Assembly: GCA_019075905.1 (NCBI GenBank)
Contig: JAGXAM010000014.1
Coordinates: 1-64,000 of the forward strand
DNA: 64,000 bases
Direction: 5' to 3'
Origin: Hyphomicrobiales bacterium
GTDB taxonomy: Bacteria; Pseudomonadota; Alphaproteobacteria; Rhizobiales; Beijerinckiaceae
Shown: positions 28,523 through 37,087 of the stretch, one piece after another
Position numbering within the stretch: position 1 is the first letter of the stretch
How the letters are laid out: each line of letters begins with the position of its first letter
Notes under the pieces: generated by a model
Databases searched by the model: none
What the model was told of the DNA's origin: nothing
Seen by the model: the letters and a program-made list of their open reading frames with translations, nothing else
Made by a program: the position numbers and the translations under genes

Positions 28523-28839
28523 TATGTATCTCCTGTCGGGAACTATCGTGCGGCGTCATGCCGTCACATTCCCCTGAACGGGACCGGAGCTGAAAAAGTT
28601 TCAGGGCCGTTCGATTTTTTTCGTCCCGCCTTGTGCGGGGCGGCGCATTAACCTTTGAAATGCCCCATGAACACACCATGCCCGAATCAGGTCGCGCCCG
28701 AGGTTGCGGCGATGTTCCTGCCGGATTTGCGCGGATCTGTCCGCAAGCGAGGCGCAGCCGGTGACGCATAAAGCCGGTTCTGGCGATGCTTGCGTTAACC
28801 TTGCTGTGCCGTTTTGAGCCGCCTGGAGCCGGTGGGCGG
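28523..28839. other. Intergenic region upstream of the fasciclin operon
   Basis: About 317 bases without a supported gene. It holds the candidate fasciclin promoter (28577-28603) with an overlapping perfect palindrome CTGAAA-AAG-TTTCAG at 28590-28604, and two TTAACC words near 28649 and 28795. The stop of the DUF3108 gene lies at its far end. Confidence 0.5.
28577..28603 (-). promoter_or_regulatory. Candidate ECF sigma promoter of the fasciclin operon
   Basis: On the minus strand, TGAAAC, 17 bases, CGTT, ending 54 bases before the fasciclin ATG. The -35 AAC and -10 CGT cores are typical of ECF promoters. I infer autoregulation by the operon's own sigma factor; the consensus for this subgroup is not known to me. 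Confidence 0.4.
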
Positions 28840-29658
28840 TCACTTGGCGAAATTCGAGATGAATGTCTTGGCGGTGAGGTCAATGGTGCCGATGATGGTG
28901 GCGATGCGCACATGCAGCGGTATGCTGAGGTTGGTGCCCTTGACCGGCGCCAGCCAGACGCGGATGTTTTCGTGCTTCTGCATGTAGCGCACTTGCGGAC
29001 GGCTCGGGACATAGCCGGCGATCGGCTCATAATGGGCGGAGCAAATCACCGCCGGGCCACGATAGCCCCGCACCTTGATGGTCGACAGCGCGGCAAAGGA
29101 CATGACGATATTGTAACGCACGAAGCCATCGAAAATCGGCATGGTGGTGTTGCAACTCTGCGGCCCGAAGGGCACCTGCTTGTTGGCACCGACGATCAGG
29201 GCGGCGCTAAGCGGATCAATGATGCCGCGCTGGCTGGCGGCGGTCAGCGGCACCCGGCCACTGATCGGGCCGAGCGGCGGGGCAATGTCCAGCCCGGTGA
29301 CATTGCGATCCTTGATGGCGATGCGCGTCGTGCGCGTCGATCGCGGATCGGTCATGATCGAGGCGAAAGTGGCGGGGTAGATCTTGCCATCCACAATTGA
29401 CCCGGAACTCGTAACCGCACCGGAACTGCGGCTGATCATCGAGGCAATGCCAATGAGCTTCGCCCCGGCGCGCATTTTGTAATGATCACCAGTGAAATGC
29501 CCGGTCATCGAGGCCGCGCCAAAATGCAGGCCGAGCAGGCTCAGGCTGTATTCAACGTCAAAGGACTGGGCAGCGGCCGGCCGCGTGGCCCCCATGGCAG
29601 CACTAAGCGCAAGCGCCGCTATGGTAATGCAGCGCATGATCAAGTGAGCTCGACGCAT
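28840..29658 (-). CDS. DUF3108 domain-containing exported protein
   Basis: Exported protein of 272 residues with a signal peptide ending near RPAAAQ. The DUF3108 pattern is clear: FDVEYSLSLLGLHFGAASMTG, a central segment with a Cys pair (SCNTT, VICSAHYEP), PIFDGFVRYNIVMSF, and a final VRIATIIGTIDLTAKTF. Members are periplasmic or outer-membrane-associated beta-rich proteins of unknown role in alphaproteobacteria. Two start ATGs (29658, 29637) are possible. Monocistronic. Confidence 0.88.
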   Translation of the reverse strand: MRRAHLIMRCITIAALALSAAMGATRPAAAQSFDVEYSLSLLGLHFGAASMTGHFTGDHYKMRAGAKLIGIASMISRSSGAVTSSGSIVDGKIYPATFASIMTDPRSTRTTRIAIKDRNVTGLDIAPPLGPISGRVPLTAASQRGIIDPLSAALIVGANKQVPFGPQSCNTTMPIFDGFVRYNIVMSFAALSTIKVRGYRGPAVICSAHYEPIAGYVPSRPQVRYMQKHENIRVWLAPVKGTNLSIPLHVRIATIIGTIDLTAKTFISNFAK

Positions 29659-29677
29659 GATTCAATTTTTCCCCAAG

Positions 29678-29697
29678 GTGGCGCAGTACGGCGCCAC
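29678..29697. repeat. Small perfect inverted repeat upstream of the DUF3108 gene
   Basis: GTGGCGC and GCGCCAC flank six bases, 20 bases before the DUF3108 start. No T-run on either strand follows directly; it could be a leader hairpin or an operator. Confidence 0.35.
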
Positions 29698-29876
29698 ATA
29701 ACCTGTCTCGCAGAATCTAGCCATTTATGGTTGACTGATTATTACGGCGATTGCGTCAGAAATAATGCGTTCGCCAGCCGTTGGGAAGATTGCCGGCAAA
29801 TTTCTCTTGTCACTTGCACTGCGGCCAGCGGGCTCAAAGCAGCCTCACAAGCGCCGGCATGCGTCCCTTGACCATA

Positions 29877-29905
29877 TTGAATATATCGCTCCGAAGGCCT
29901 ATTCT
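29877..29905 (+). promoter_or_regulatory. Candidate sigma-70 promoter of the DUF2093 gene
   Basis: TTGAAT, 17 bases, TATTCT, ending 26 bases before the ATG at 29932. Both boxes match the housekeeping consensus at four of six positions. Confidence 0.45.
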
Positions 29906-29931
29906 CTATGCGCATTTGAGAGCACCATTCC

Positions 29932-30156
29932 ATGATGAACCGCTATGAGCGCATGCCCCATCAGCCTGTCGAAGCCGAGGTTGTGTATCTTGATGCCGAA
30001 TATCGCGTCCGCAGGCCCGGCAGCTTTGTGCGCTGCGCCGTGACGCATGCGCCGATCGCGCTGGAAGAATTGCGTTACTGGAACGTCGACCTGCAGGAGG
30101 CCTATGCCACCCCGCAGGCCAAACTTGAGCGCCTGCGCCAGTTGAAGGCGCTTTGA
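29932..30156 (+). CDS. DUF2093 domain-containing protein
   Basis: Small protein of 74 residues consisting almost wholly of the DUF2093 motif: AEVVYLDAEYRVRRPGSFVRCAVT followed by IALEELRYWNVDLQEAYATP. The family occurs in alphaproteobacteria, and its role is unknown; the single Cys and compact beta pattern suggest a soluble domain. Two consecutive ATGs begin the gene. It is followed by tRNA-Ile after 90 bases. Confidence 0.88.
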   Translation: MMNRYERMPHQPVEAEVVYLDAEYRVRRPGSFVRCAVTHAPIALEELRYWNVDLQEAYATPQAKLERLRQLKAL

Positions 30157-30246
30157 GGCGCGCCGCGCTGCAGCAACGCCGATGATTTGCCAAATCACCG
30201 CACCGGCCTTATCAGGCAGACGCGGGCGTCAACTGCCGGCAGGGTG

Positions 30247-30322
30247 GGGCCGGTAGCTCAATGGTTAGAGCCGGCCGCTCATAACGGTCTGGTTGGGGGT
30301 TCAAGTCCCTCCCGGCCCACCA
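30247..30322 (+). tRNA. tRNA-Ile2 (anticodon CAT, lysidine type)
   Basis: Full cloverleaf of 76 bases with encoded CCA. Acceptor GGGCCGG/CCGGCCC, D-arm GCTC/GAGC, anticodon loop CTCATAA with anticodon CAT, T-loop TTCAAGT. The D-loop AATGGTTA and the variable-loop sequence resemble tRNA-Ile2, not initiator or elongator Met, so modification by TilS to read AUA is expected. The CAT anticodon alone does not settle this. Confidence 0.85.
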
Positions 30323-30354
30323 CGCCTGGTGCCGCCGTGCAACGGGCCCCTGCC

Positions 30355-33300
30355 CTAGGCTGCCTTGCGGCGCTCGGCGAGGCTTACCAGTTCCATCAGG
30401 ATTTTTCTGGTGCCCGCCAGCCTCTGCGCCTTTTTGGTGAAATCGCGGATGAAGACGATTTTCATGTCCTGGCGCACCTTGGCCTCGGGGCCCTGCTGGC
30501 TGATGTAGCGCACCAGCGCCGCCGGATTGCCGAATGAATTGTCGCGGAAGGCTATAATGACGCCCTTGGGGCCGGCATCGAGCTTTTCGATATTGGCGCG
30601 GCGGCACAGTGCCTTGATCACCATGATCTGCAGCAGGTCGTTGACTTCGGTTGGCAGGGAACCGAAGCGATCGATCATTTCCGCGCCGACACTCTCGATT
30701 TCGGCTTCGGTTTCGAGCGCGGCGAGGCGCTTGTAAAGCGTCAGGCGCACCGGCAAATCCGGCACGTAGCTTTCGGGAATGGTGACGGGCGTGCCGAGGG
30801 TGATGGTCGGCGACCAGGCCTCGTGCACCGGCTCATCCTCGCCAGCTTTCAGCGCCGCCACGGCATCGGTCAGCATCTGCTGGTAAAGCTCATAGCCGAC
30901 TTCGCGGATATGGCCGGATTGCTCGTCACCAAGCAGATTGCCGGCGCCGCGAATGTCGAGATCGTGGCTGGCGAGCTGGAAACCGGCCCCCAAAGTATCC
31001 AGCGATTGCAGCACATGCAGGCGCTTTTCCGCCTGCGGGGTGATCTGCCTCGCTGCCGGCGTGGTGAACAGAGCATAGGCGCGCAGCTTCGAGCGCCCGA
31101 CCCGGCCGCGCAGCTGGTAGAGCTGGGCTAGGCCAAACATGTCGGCGCGGTAGACAATGAGCGTGTTGGCGCGCGGAATATCGAGGCCCGATTCAACAAT
31201 CGCCGTCGCCAGCAGCACGTCATATTTGCCTTCGTAAAAGGCCGACATCTTGTCTTCGAGCTCGGTGGCGGCGAGCTGGCCGTGGCAGGTGGTGAATTTC
31301 ACCTCCGGCACATGCTGGCGCAGGAAGGCTGCAGCTTCATCGAGGTCCTCGATGCGCGGGCAGACAAAGAAGCTCTGGCCACCGCGATAACGCTCGCGCA
31401 GCAATGCCTCGCGCACGGTGAGTTCGTCAAAGGGGGTGATGAGCGAGCGCACAGCCAGACGGTCAACAGGCGGCGTGGTGATCAGCGACAATTCGCGCAC
31501 ACCGGTCAGCGCCAGTTGCAGCGTGCGCGGGATTGGCGTTGCCGACAGCGTGAGCACATGTACTTCGGCACGCAGCGATTTCAGCCGCTCCTTGTGGCCG
31601 ACGCCGAAATGCTGCTCTTCATCGACGATAACAAGACCAAGATTTTTGAAGGCAATGGTCTTGCCGAGCAAGGCATGGGTGCCCACTACAATATCGACGG
31701 TGCCGTCAGCTACGCCGGCGCGTGTGGCCTTCTGATCCGCCGCCGACACCATGCGCGACAGGCTGCCAAGGCGCAGAGGCAGGTTGGCGAAGCGCTCGAC
31801 GAAAGTGCGGTAGTGCTGGCGGGCCAGCAGGGTTGTCGGCACGACCACCGCCACCTGCTTGCCGGACATGGCGGCTACAAAGGCGGCCCGCAGCGCGACT
31901 TCGGTCTTGCCGAAGCCGACATCGCCGCACACGAGGCGATCCATCGGCCGGCCGGCGCCCATATCATCGAGCGTTGCCTGGATGGCGGCGTTCTGGTCTT
32001 CGGTCTCGTCATAGGGGAAGCGCGCGCAAAATTCGTGATAGGCCGTCTCTTCGGGCAGCAAACGCGGCGCCTCGCGGGTCAGGCGCTGGGCCGCGAGCCT
32101 GATCAGGCCCGCCGCCATTTCGAGGATGCGCTTTTTCAGCCTTGCCTTGCGCGCCTGCCATCCGGCGCCGCCAAGCGTATCGAGCGCGGCTTCCGAGCCC
32201 TCCGCGCCATAGCGAGACAGCAATTCGAGATTTTCGACCGGCAGGAACAGGCGCTTGTTGTCGGCATAATGCAGTTCGAGAAAATCGTGCTCGGCATCCA
32301 GAACCGTCATGGTTTTCAGCCCGACAAACCGGCCAATGCCATGATCCACATGCACCACCAGATCACCGGCGGTCAGGCTCGAAAGCTCGGTCAGGAAATT
32401 CTCGGCCTTGACCTTTTTGCGGGTCTTGACCAGGCGGTCGCCGAGAATATCCTGCTCGCTGATGACACAAATGCCGTCGGCAATGAACCCGGCCTCCAGC
32501 GGCAGCACCGCCAGGGCTATGCCTGATGTCATCTCGCGGGCCTGGGCGAGGCTGGAAACCGGCACCTGCAGACCAGCGCCATGATCACCCAGCACGCCGG
32601 AAAGCCGCTCGCGCGAGCCATCGGAAAAGCCAGCGACAATCACCCGGCGTCCGCGCGCGGTCTCCTCCTTGATATGGTCGAGGGCAGCCTCGAAGACATT
32701 GACGTCCGGCTGCAGGCGCTCGGGGGCGAAATTGCGTCCGCTCGCCGCCCCGGCAGCGACCACCAGCTGGCCCGGCCTCGCGGCAACCTCGCCCTCGGCG
32801 AAACGCAGCACCGAGCGCCGGGCGAGCCCAGCCTCGAGTGCCGCCCCATCGAGATAAAGCGCCTCGGGCGGTAGCGGCTTGTAGCTGACGCTGCGCGGGC
32901 TGGCGTCATAGGCAGCGCGGCGGCTGGTGTAATAATCGGCGACACCGGCAAAGCGATCCCGCGCGGCCTCATCGATCTGCGGATCGAGCAGCAAAGGCAC
33001 ACCCGGCAGATAGTCAAACAGGGTTGAGCTGCTGCCCCAGAACAGCGGCGCCCAATGTTCCATGCCGGGGTGGCGGCGCCCTTCCGATATGGCTTCATAA
33101 AGCTCGTCATTGCGGGTTTCGCCGCCGAAAGCCTCGATATAGCCGCGGCGAAAGGCGCGGATGGAATCGGTCGTCAGCTGCACTTCGCTCATCGGCACGA
33201 GGTCAAGCGCGCGCAATTGCGCCAGCGAGCGCTGGCTCTCGACGTCAAAACTGCGGATCGATTCCAGCGTATCACCGAAGAAATCGAGCCGCACCGGAAA

Positions 33301-33870
33301 CGGCATGCCCGGTGCAAAGAGGTCAAGAATCCCGCCACGCAGCGCAAATTCGCCGGTTTCATTGACGGTCGAGGCCCGCATAAAGCCGTTGGTCGCCAGC
33401 CATTCGGCAATTTTCTCCATGCTGAGCGCATTGCCGGGGGCAGCCGACAGGCTTTGCAGGGCGACATGTTTGACCGGCGGCAAGCGCTGCACGAGGCCGT
33501 TCAGGGTCGCGCAGATCACGCGCGGACGCTCTATGCTGGAGCGGGTGCGGGCCAGCCTTGCCAGCACCGTCATGCGCCGTGCGGAAATTTCCGGATTGGG
33601 TGAGATGCGGTCATAAGGCTGGCAATCCCAGGCCGGGAATTCCAGCGCCTCGATGCCGGGATCGGCAAAGCGCAGCGCCTCGCGGAAGGCGGCCGAACGC
33701 TGGCCATCGCGGGCGACATGCAGGAAGACAGCGGCCTTGGCGTCGGCGGCCCCGGCGAATTGCCGGGCGATTTCAGCGCCAAGGAAAGCATCAAAACCGC
33801 CGGGCACATGACCGAGCGTCAGCGAACCACCTTTGGTCAGTTCATCAAGGGCACGTTTGGGAAGAAACAT
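30355..33870 (-). CDS. mfd: Transcription-repair coupling factor
   Basis: DNA translocase of 1171 residues that pushes stalled RNA polymerase off damaged templates and recruits UvrA. The N-terminal UvrB-like domain (GHVPGGFDAFLGAEIARQ), RNA polymerase-interaction domain (GDLVVHVDHGIGRFVGL) and RecG-like helicase (Walker A CGDVGFGKTEVALRAAF, DEEQHFGVGHKE, LSATPIPRTLQLAL) are in order, with the TRCF domain at the end. The ATG at 33870 (MFLPKRALDEL) fits the family; a frame start at 33930 is less likely. Confidence 0.97.
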   Translation of the reverse strand: MFLPKRALDELTKGGSLTLGHVPGGFDAFLGAEIARQFAGAADAKAAVFLHVARDGQRSAAFREALRFADPGIEALEFPAWDCQPYDRISPNPEISARRMTVLARLARTRSSIERPRVICATLNGLVQRLPPVKHVALQSLSAAPGNALSMEKIAEWLATNGFMRASTVNETGEFALRGGILDLFAPGMPFPVRLDFFGDTLESIRSFDVESQRSLAQLRALDLVPMSEVQLTTDSIRAFRRGYIEAFGGETRNDELYEAISEGRRHPGMEHWAPLFWGSSSTLFDYLPGVPLLLDPQIDEAARDRFAGVADYYTSRRAAYDASPRSVSYKPLPPEALYLDGAALEAGLARRSVLRFAEGEVAARPGQLVVAAGAASGRNFAPERLQPDVNVFEAALDHIKEETARGRRVIVAGFSDGSRERLSGVLGDHGAGLQVPVSSLAQAREMTSGIALAVLPLEAGFIADGICVISEQDILGDRLVKTRKKVKAENFLTELSSLTAGDLVVHVDHGIGRFVGLKTMTVLDAEHDFLELHYADNKRLFLPVENLELLSRYGAEGSEAALDTLGGAGWQARKARLKKRILEMAAGLIRLAAQRLTREAPRLLPEETAYHEFCARFPYDETEDQNAAIQATLDDMGAGRPMDRLVCGDVGFGKTEVALRAAFVAAMSGKQVAVVVPTTLLARQHYRTFVERFANLPLRLGSLSRMVSAADQKATRAGVADGTVDIVVGTHALLGKTIAFKNLGLVIVDEEQHFGVGHKERLKSLRAEVHVLTLSATPIPRTLQLALTGVRELSLITTPPVDRLAVRSLITPFDELTVREALLRERYRGGQSFFVCPRIEDLDEAAAFLRQHVPEVKFTTCHGQLAATELEDKMSAFYEGKYDVLLATAIVESGLDIPRANTLIVYRADMFGLAQLYQLRGRVGRSKLRAYALFTTPAARQITPQAEKRLHVLQSLDTLGAGFQLASHDLDIRGAGNLLGDEQSGHIREVGYELYQQMLTDAVAALKAGEDEPVHEAWSPTITLGTPVTIPESYVPDLPVRLTLYKRLAALETEAEIESVGAEMIDRFGSLPTEVNDLLQIMVIKALCRRANIEKLDAGPKGVIIAFRDNSFGNPAALVRYISQQGPEAKVRQDMKIVFIRDFTKKAQRLAGTRKILMELVSLAERRKAA

Positions 33871-33957
33871 GGATCTGGAATTGTCACCTTTTGACAGCAA
33901 AGGCCAGCCATAGGCTGAATGCTGCAACATTGATAGCAGGTCGCGGCGCGGTCCCGT

Positions 33958-34350
33958 TCAATTGGCGCGGCCGCGGCTTTCCGGACTGTCCAGCGAGAAG
34001 GCCGGAATCTCGGCCTCGAAGGTCTCGCCGCCGTCGCTGATCATCTGGTAGGTGCCGCGCATCAGGCCGGAGGGGGTTTTGAGCGGGCAACCGGAGGTGT
34101 AGCGGAAGGACTGGCCAGGATCGAGCACGGGTTGCTCGCCAACGACGCCCGATCCGCGCACCTCCTCGGTCATGCCGCGCGCATCGGTGATGATCCAGTG
34201 GCGCCGCAGCAATTGCACGCGCACCGGGCCATGATTGGCGATCTCGACGGTATAAATCCAGAAATATTGTCCGGCACCGGGGTCGGAGCGTTGCGGCAGA
34301 TATTCCGGCATGACCGTGACGTGGATGTTGCGTGTGACGGCATTATACAT
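33958..34350 (-). CDS. apaG: ApaG domain protein
   Basis: Protein of 130 residues with the immunoglobulin-like ApaG fold: VTVMPEYLPQRSDPGAGQYFWIYTVEIANHG, VQLLRRHWIITDARG, GVVGEQPVLDPGQSFRYTSGCPLKTPSGLMRGTYQM. ApaG is linked genetically to cobalt/magnesium resistance in enterobacteria, and its biochemical role is unclear. Monocistronic on the same strand as mfd, with 87 bases between. Confidence 0.94.
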   Translation of the reverse strand: MYNAVTRNIHVTVMPEYLPQRSDPGAGQYFWIYTVEIANHGPVRVQLLRRHWIITDARGMTEEVRGSGVVGEQPVLDPGQSFRYTSGCPLKTPSGLMRGTYQMISDGGETFEAEIPAFSLDSPESRGRAN

Positions 34351-34437
34351 CGGGCAGCCCCATCGTTTTCCCTGCGTTGATTTCAGGCCCGCACCGGGGT
34401 TCCGGCTGCTTATGAATGCGCGGCTGCCGCCTGATTG

Positions 34438-35838
34438 TCAAAGCGCGGGCGGAGCGCCCTGGTCGAGACCGGGCAGTGCCGGCAATTTCAGCCTTTCGCG
34501 GGCTGCCAGTAACAAGGTAGCCGCCGCGGCGCACTCGCCCGCGTCATAGGGGTTCAGCGGATGCCCGGCCCAGTCGACGATGCGGATCTGGCGGGCCGGC
34601 TGTGCCAGCCCCGGCACACGCATATAGGTGGCGGTGATCTGGTCGAAAACGACCATCAGATTCTCGGGGCTGTAGAACAAGGCATCGCCGCTGACATCGA
34701 CATAATGGCCGAGGCGTTCGATCACGCTTTGATGGATGCTTTCATGCAAGGCTTCGGCATGACGATCATAGCCGCTGGCCTGCACGAAATGCAGCCACGA
34801 ATCAGGCACCGGCGTGTTGGCGATGGCGCGCAGGTTGGTGCGCAGCAGCCGCCATGCCATCTGGCGCATTTCATGTTGCGGGGCGAGATAGTCCCTGGTG
34901 CCGGCCAGATGCGGCCCGAGACGCGGGTCAATCGGGAAATCGGGCAAATGCAGGCGAATGCGCTTCAGCATCCAGTCCAGCGAAATGTCATCGAGCTGGG
35001 GTTGCGGCAGTGACTTGCGCCGGGCCTCGACCACCATCGAGCCGCCGACATCGGCATGGGCGCCGGCAAACCACACCTGCTCGACCTTGCCGCCGAAATC
35101 CAGAAACGGCGTGCGCTGCCAGAGCGCGGCACAATAGGCCTCGCGATGTTCATCAACCGCCAGAGCCTGCAAATTGACCCTGGTGATGCGGTTTAATTCG
35201 ACGTCGTGGAAGCCATATTTTGCGGCATTGGCGCGGCTGAAGGCCACCAGCGGAATGCCCAGCGCCCCGACCGTGTCGAAGACTGCCAGCAAATCAATGG
35301 CAAATTCATCGTCGCGCCAGACGTGGGCCGCAAGCTCCAGCCTGTCGGCGGGAAAACGGTCGGCGGGCTTTTGCCGATAATAGGCCCAGGCCCGCGCTTC
35401 CATGGCAGGGGTGCAGGCCTCCGGGCGCAGGAGCCCGGCCGCAGCGACGTAACCGGCCAGCGAGCGGGCGGCAAAGGCACCGCGGGAAAAGCCCAGGATA
35501 TAGACCTTGTCGCCCGGCGCATAGTTTTGCGCGAGGAATTTATAGCCTTCGCGAATCTTGAAGGCCATGCCTTCGCCGAAGGCTGCGCTTTCCATCTGCC
35601 GCTGGATGCGATCCGTAGTCGACCCCAGACCCGGCTGGTAATAAACGACGCATTCATGGCCGTTTTCGGCAAAGCGGCGTGGCTTCCACAGGCCACCATG
35701 GCCGGAGGGCGGGCCCGCATGGCCGGCGTGGCTCAGGCTGCGATCAAGCAGGCCGCGAAGCCTCGCAATATTGGTATCCCTGTCGCTGGTATCGGTATTG
35801 TCCCAGGTGCCATCAAGAAGGAGAACTAGCTGCTTCAT
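34438..35838 (-). CDS. DUF2235 alpha/beta-hydrolase
   Basis: Soluble protein of 466 residues. It starts KQLVLLLDGTWDN, the N-terminal DUF2235 hallmark, and has the nucleophile elbow GFSRGAFAARS (Ser118) and VFDTVGALGIP. A tail region is WMLKRIRLHLP. The family includes the type VI phospholipase effectors Tle1 and many orphan hydrolases. No VgrG, PAAR or T6SS gene lies nearby and no signal peptide is visible, so an intracellular esterase/phospholipase is the safer reading. It sits between apaG and tRNA-His. Confidence 0.85.
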   Translation of the reverse strand: MKQLVLLLDGTWDNTDTSDRDTNIARLRGLLDRSLSHAGHAGPPSGHGGLWKPRRFAENGHECVVYYQPGLGSTTDRIQRQMESAAFGEGMAFKIREGYKFLAQNYAPGDKVYILGFSRGAFAARSLAGYVAAAGLLRPEACTPAMEARAWAYYRQKPADRFPADRLELAAHVWRDDEFAIDLLAVFDTVGALGIPLVAFSRANAAKYGFHDVELNRITRVNLQALAVDEHREAYCAALWQRTPFLDFGGKVEQVWFAGAHADVGGSMVVEARRKSLPQPQLDDISLDWMLKRIRLHLPDFPIDPRLGPHLAGTRDYLAPQHEMRQMAWRLLRTNLRAIANTPVPDSWLHFVQASGYDRHAEALHESIHQSVIERLGHYVDVSGDALFYSPENLMVVFDQITATYMRVPGLAQPARQIRIVDWAGHPLNPYDAGECAAAATLLLAARERLKLPALPGLDQGAPPAL

Positions 35839-35944
35839 CCGGCCCCCGAAATACGACCCCCCGAAATACGAACATGGCGCAACCCCGAGGGTGCTGGCCG
35901 CCTCAACATTTCATCGTGCCTTGTGGCCGCAAGGCCCTGCACGA

Positions 35945-36021
35945 TGGTACAGCCACCCCGGCTCGAACGGGGGACCTCTAGATCCACAATCTAGCGCTCT
36001 AACCAACTGAGCTATGGCTGC
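35945..36021 (-). tRNA. tRNA-His (anticodon GTG), lacking G-1
   Basis: Cloverleaf of 77 bases including CCA. Acceptor GCAGCCA pairs with TGGCTGT, giving G1-U72 and discriminator A73; the base before G1 is T, so no G-1 is encoded. D-arm GCTC/GAGC, anticodon loop TTGTGGA (GTG), T-loop TTCGAGC. The lack of the universal G-1:C73 pair is the known feature of a subgroup of alphaproteobacteria with a matching histidyl-tRNA synthetase. Confidence 0.95.
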
Positions 36022-36168
36022 AACGGCGCGGAACCTATGAGCAAAGCCCGGCAAAAGCAAGGGGCCTTCGACAGGCTTCACGCAAATTGATGACCGCCCC
36101 TTGTGAGGAGCGGTCATCAGGATGGTCTGGCGGGCGCGTCCTCGCCCGCACTTACGGCGCGAGCAGGC

Positions 36169-36705
36169 TCAGGCCTTGAAAATGCTGGCGCCGGACTGGC
36201 GCAGGGTTTCCAGCCAGGCTTCGCCGAAGCTCTGCCAGGCCTTGAACTGGGTCTGCGAGAAATCCTGCGCCAGCTTGAAGGCTTCCACAGGAGTCTTGCT
36301 GGTCACCAGCGCATTGGCGAGCTGAATCTGGCCCTTGCCCTGATCAAGCCACAGCGCCACGGCGCGGGCATTGAGGGCTTGCAGGCCCTTGGTTGCCTCT
36401 GCGGCCTTGGGCGCAGCCTTGGCTCGCGCGGCTTCCGGCTTGGCGACGGCAACGGCGACGGCGGGCTTGGTCGCCACGGGCGCCGGGCTGGCCTTGACCT
36501 CGACCGGCTTGGCGGCAGCCGCAGCCGCTGCGGCGACCGGCTTGGGGGCTGCAACCGGCTGGGCGGCGACGGGCGCCGGCGCGCTGACAATGGCCGGCTT
36601 TGCGGCGACGGTGCGGCTCGCCTGCGGCGCGGCCGGTGCGGTCTTTTGAACGGCCGGGGCGGCCGGCTTGGCCTTGCTGGCCGGGTTGGTAAGCTTGCGC
36701 TCCAT
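36169..36705 (-). CDS. Phasin-like protein with Ala/Pro/Lys-rich N-terminal extension
   Basis: Protein of 178 residues. The first 105 are low complexity, dominated by Ala, Pro, Lys and Val (repeats of AAKP, APKP and PVA), resembling histone H1-like or AlgP tails. The last 70 (LQALNARAVALWLDQGKGQIQLANALVTSK and AFKLAQDFSQTQFKAWQSF) form an amphipathic helical phasin-type domain. Phasins coat polyhydroxyalkanoate granules; a basic tail could also contact DNA, as in PhaM or PhaF. It follows the phasin gene 22 bases upstream, so the pair is likely an operon. Function is inference. Confidence 0.75.
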   Translation of the reverse strand: MERKLTNPASKAKPAAPAVQKTAPAAPQASRTVAAKPAIVSAPAPVAAQPVAAPKPVAAAAAAAAKPVEVKASPAPVATKPAVAVAVAKPEAARAKAAPKAAEATKGLQALNARAVALWLDQGKGQIQLANALVTSKTPVEAFKLAQDFSQTQFKAWQSFGEAWLETLRQSGASIFKA

Positions 36706-36727
36706 CAGATAATCTCCTGTCAGATGC

Positions 36728-37087
36728 TCACTTGGTCTTCATCGATTTCTGGACCACCTCGCCAAGCTCCTTGGCCTGCGACTGGATGGCGGCCATCTGC
36801 GCCTTGGCAAATTCGCTCTGGATGGCGAGGACTTCGGTGAAATCCTTGGCCTTCACCAGCTCCTGCGCCAGATCGAAGGCAGCCGAGACATTGTCTTGCG
36901 CATAGGTCATGGCCTTTTCGGTCACGGTCTTGGCATTGGCCTGCAGCGACGAGGTGGTGCCCTCGGCCTGGCCAGCGGCCTTTTGGGCGGCGCTCATGAA
37001 ACCCTCAAACGCCTTGCGCGCCTGATCAACGCTCTTTTCCGCAAAGTCGCGCATCTCGCTGGGAACCTGATAGGGTGAATTGCTCAT
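36728..37087 (-). CDS. Phasin family protein
   Basis: Protein of 119 residues composed of phasin_2-type helices: PSEMRDFAEKSVDQARKAFEGFMSAAQKA, TVTEKAMTYAQDNVSAAFDLAQELVKAKDFTEVLAIQSEFAKAQM, ELGEVVQKSM. It binds the surface of polyhydroxyalkanoate granules and limits their size. ATG at 37087 with a good GGAG site ten bases upstream. First gene of the pair with the tailed phasin. A candidate promoter and palindromic element lie upstream. Confidence 0.92.
   Translation of the reverse strand: MSNSPYQVPSEMRDFAEKSVDQARKAFEGFMSAAQKAAGQAEGTTSSLQANAKTVTEKAMTYAQDNVSAAFDLAQELVKAKDFTEVLAIQSEFAKAQMAAIQSQAKELGEVVQKSMKTK

Noticed and set aside
28590-28622. CTGAAA/TTTCAG repeat and nearby T-run as a plus-strand terminator
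   Set aside because: No plus-strand gene ends upstream, and ten bases separate the stem from the T-run.
31282-32526. Long plus-strand open frame of about 414 codons inside mfd
   Set aside because: Antisense to a complete, motif-rich mfd gene; His/Gln/Arg-rich composition typical of high-GC shadows.
34438-35838. Type VI secretion effector
   Set aside because: No T6SS, VgrG, PAAR or immunity gene in the neighbourhood.
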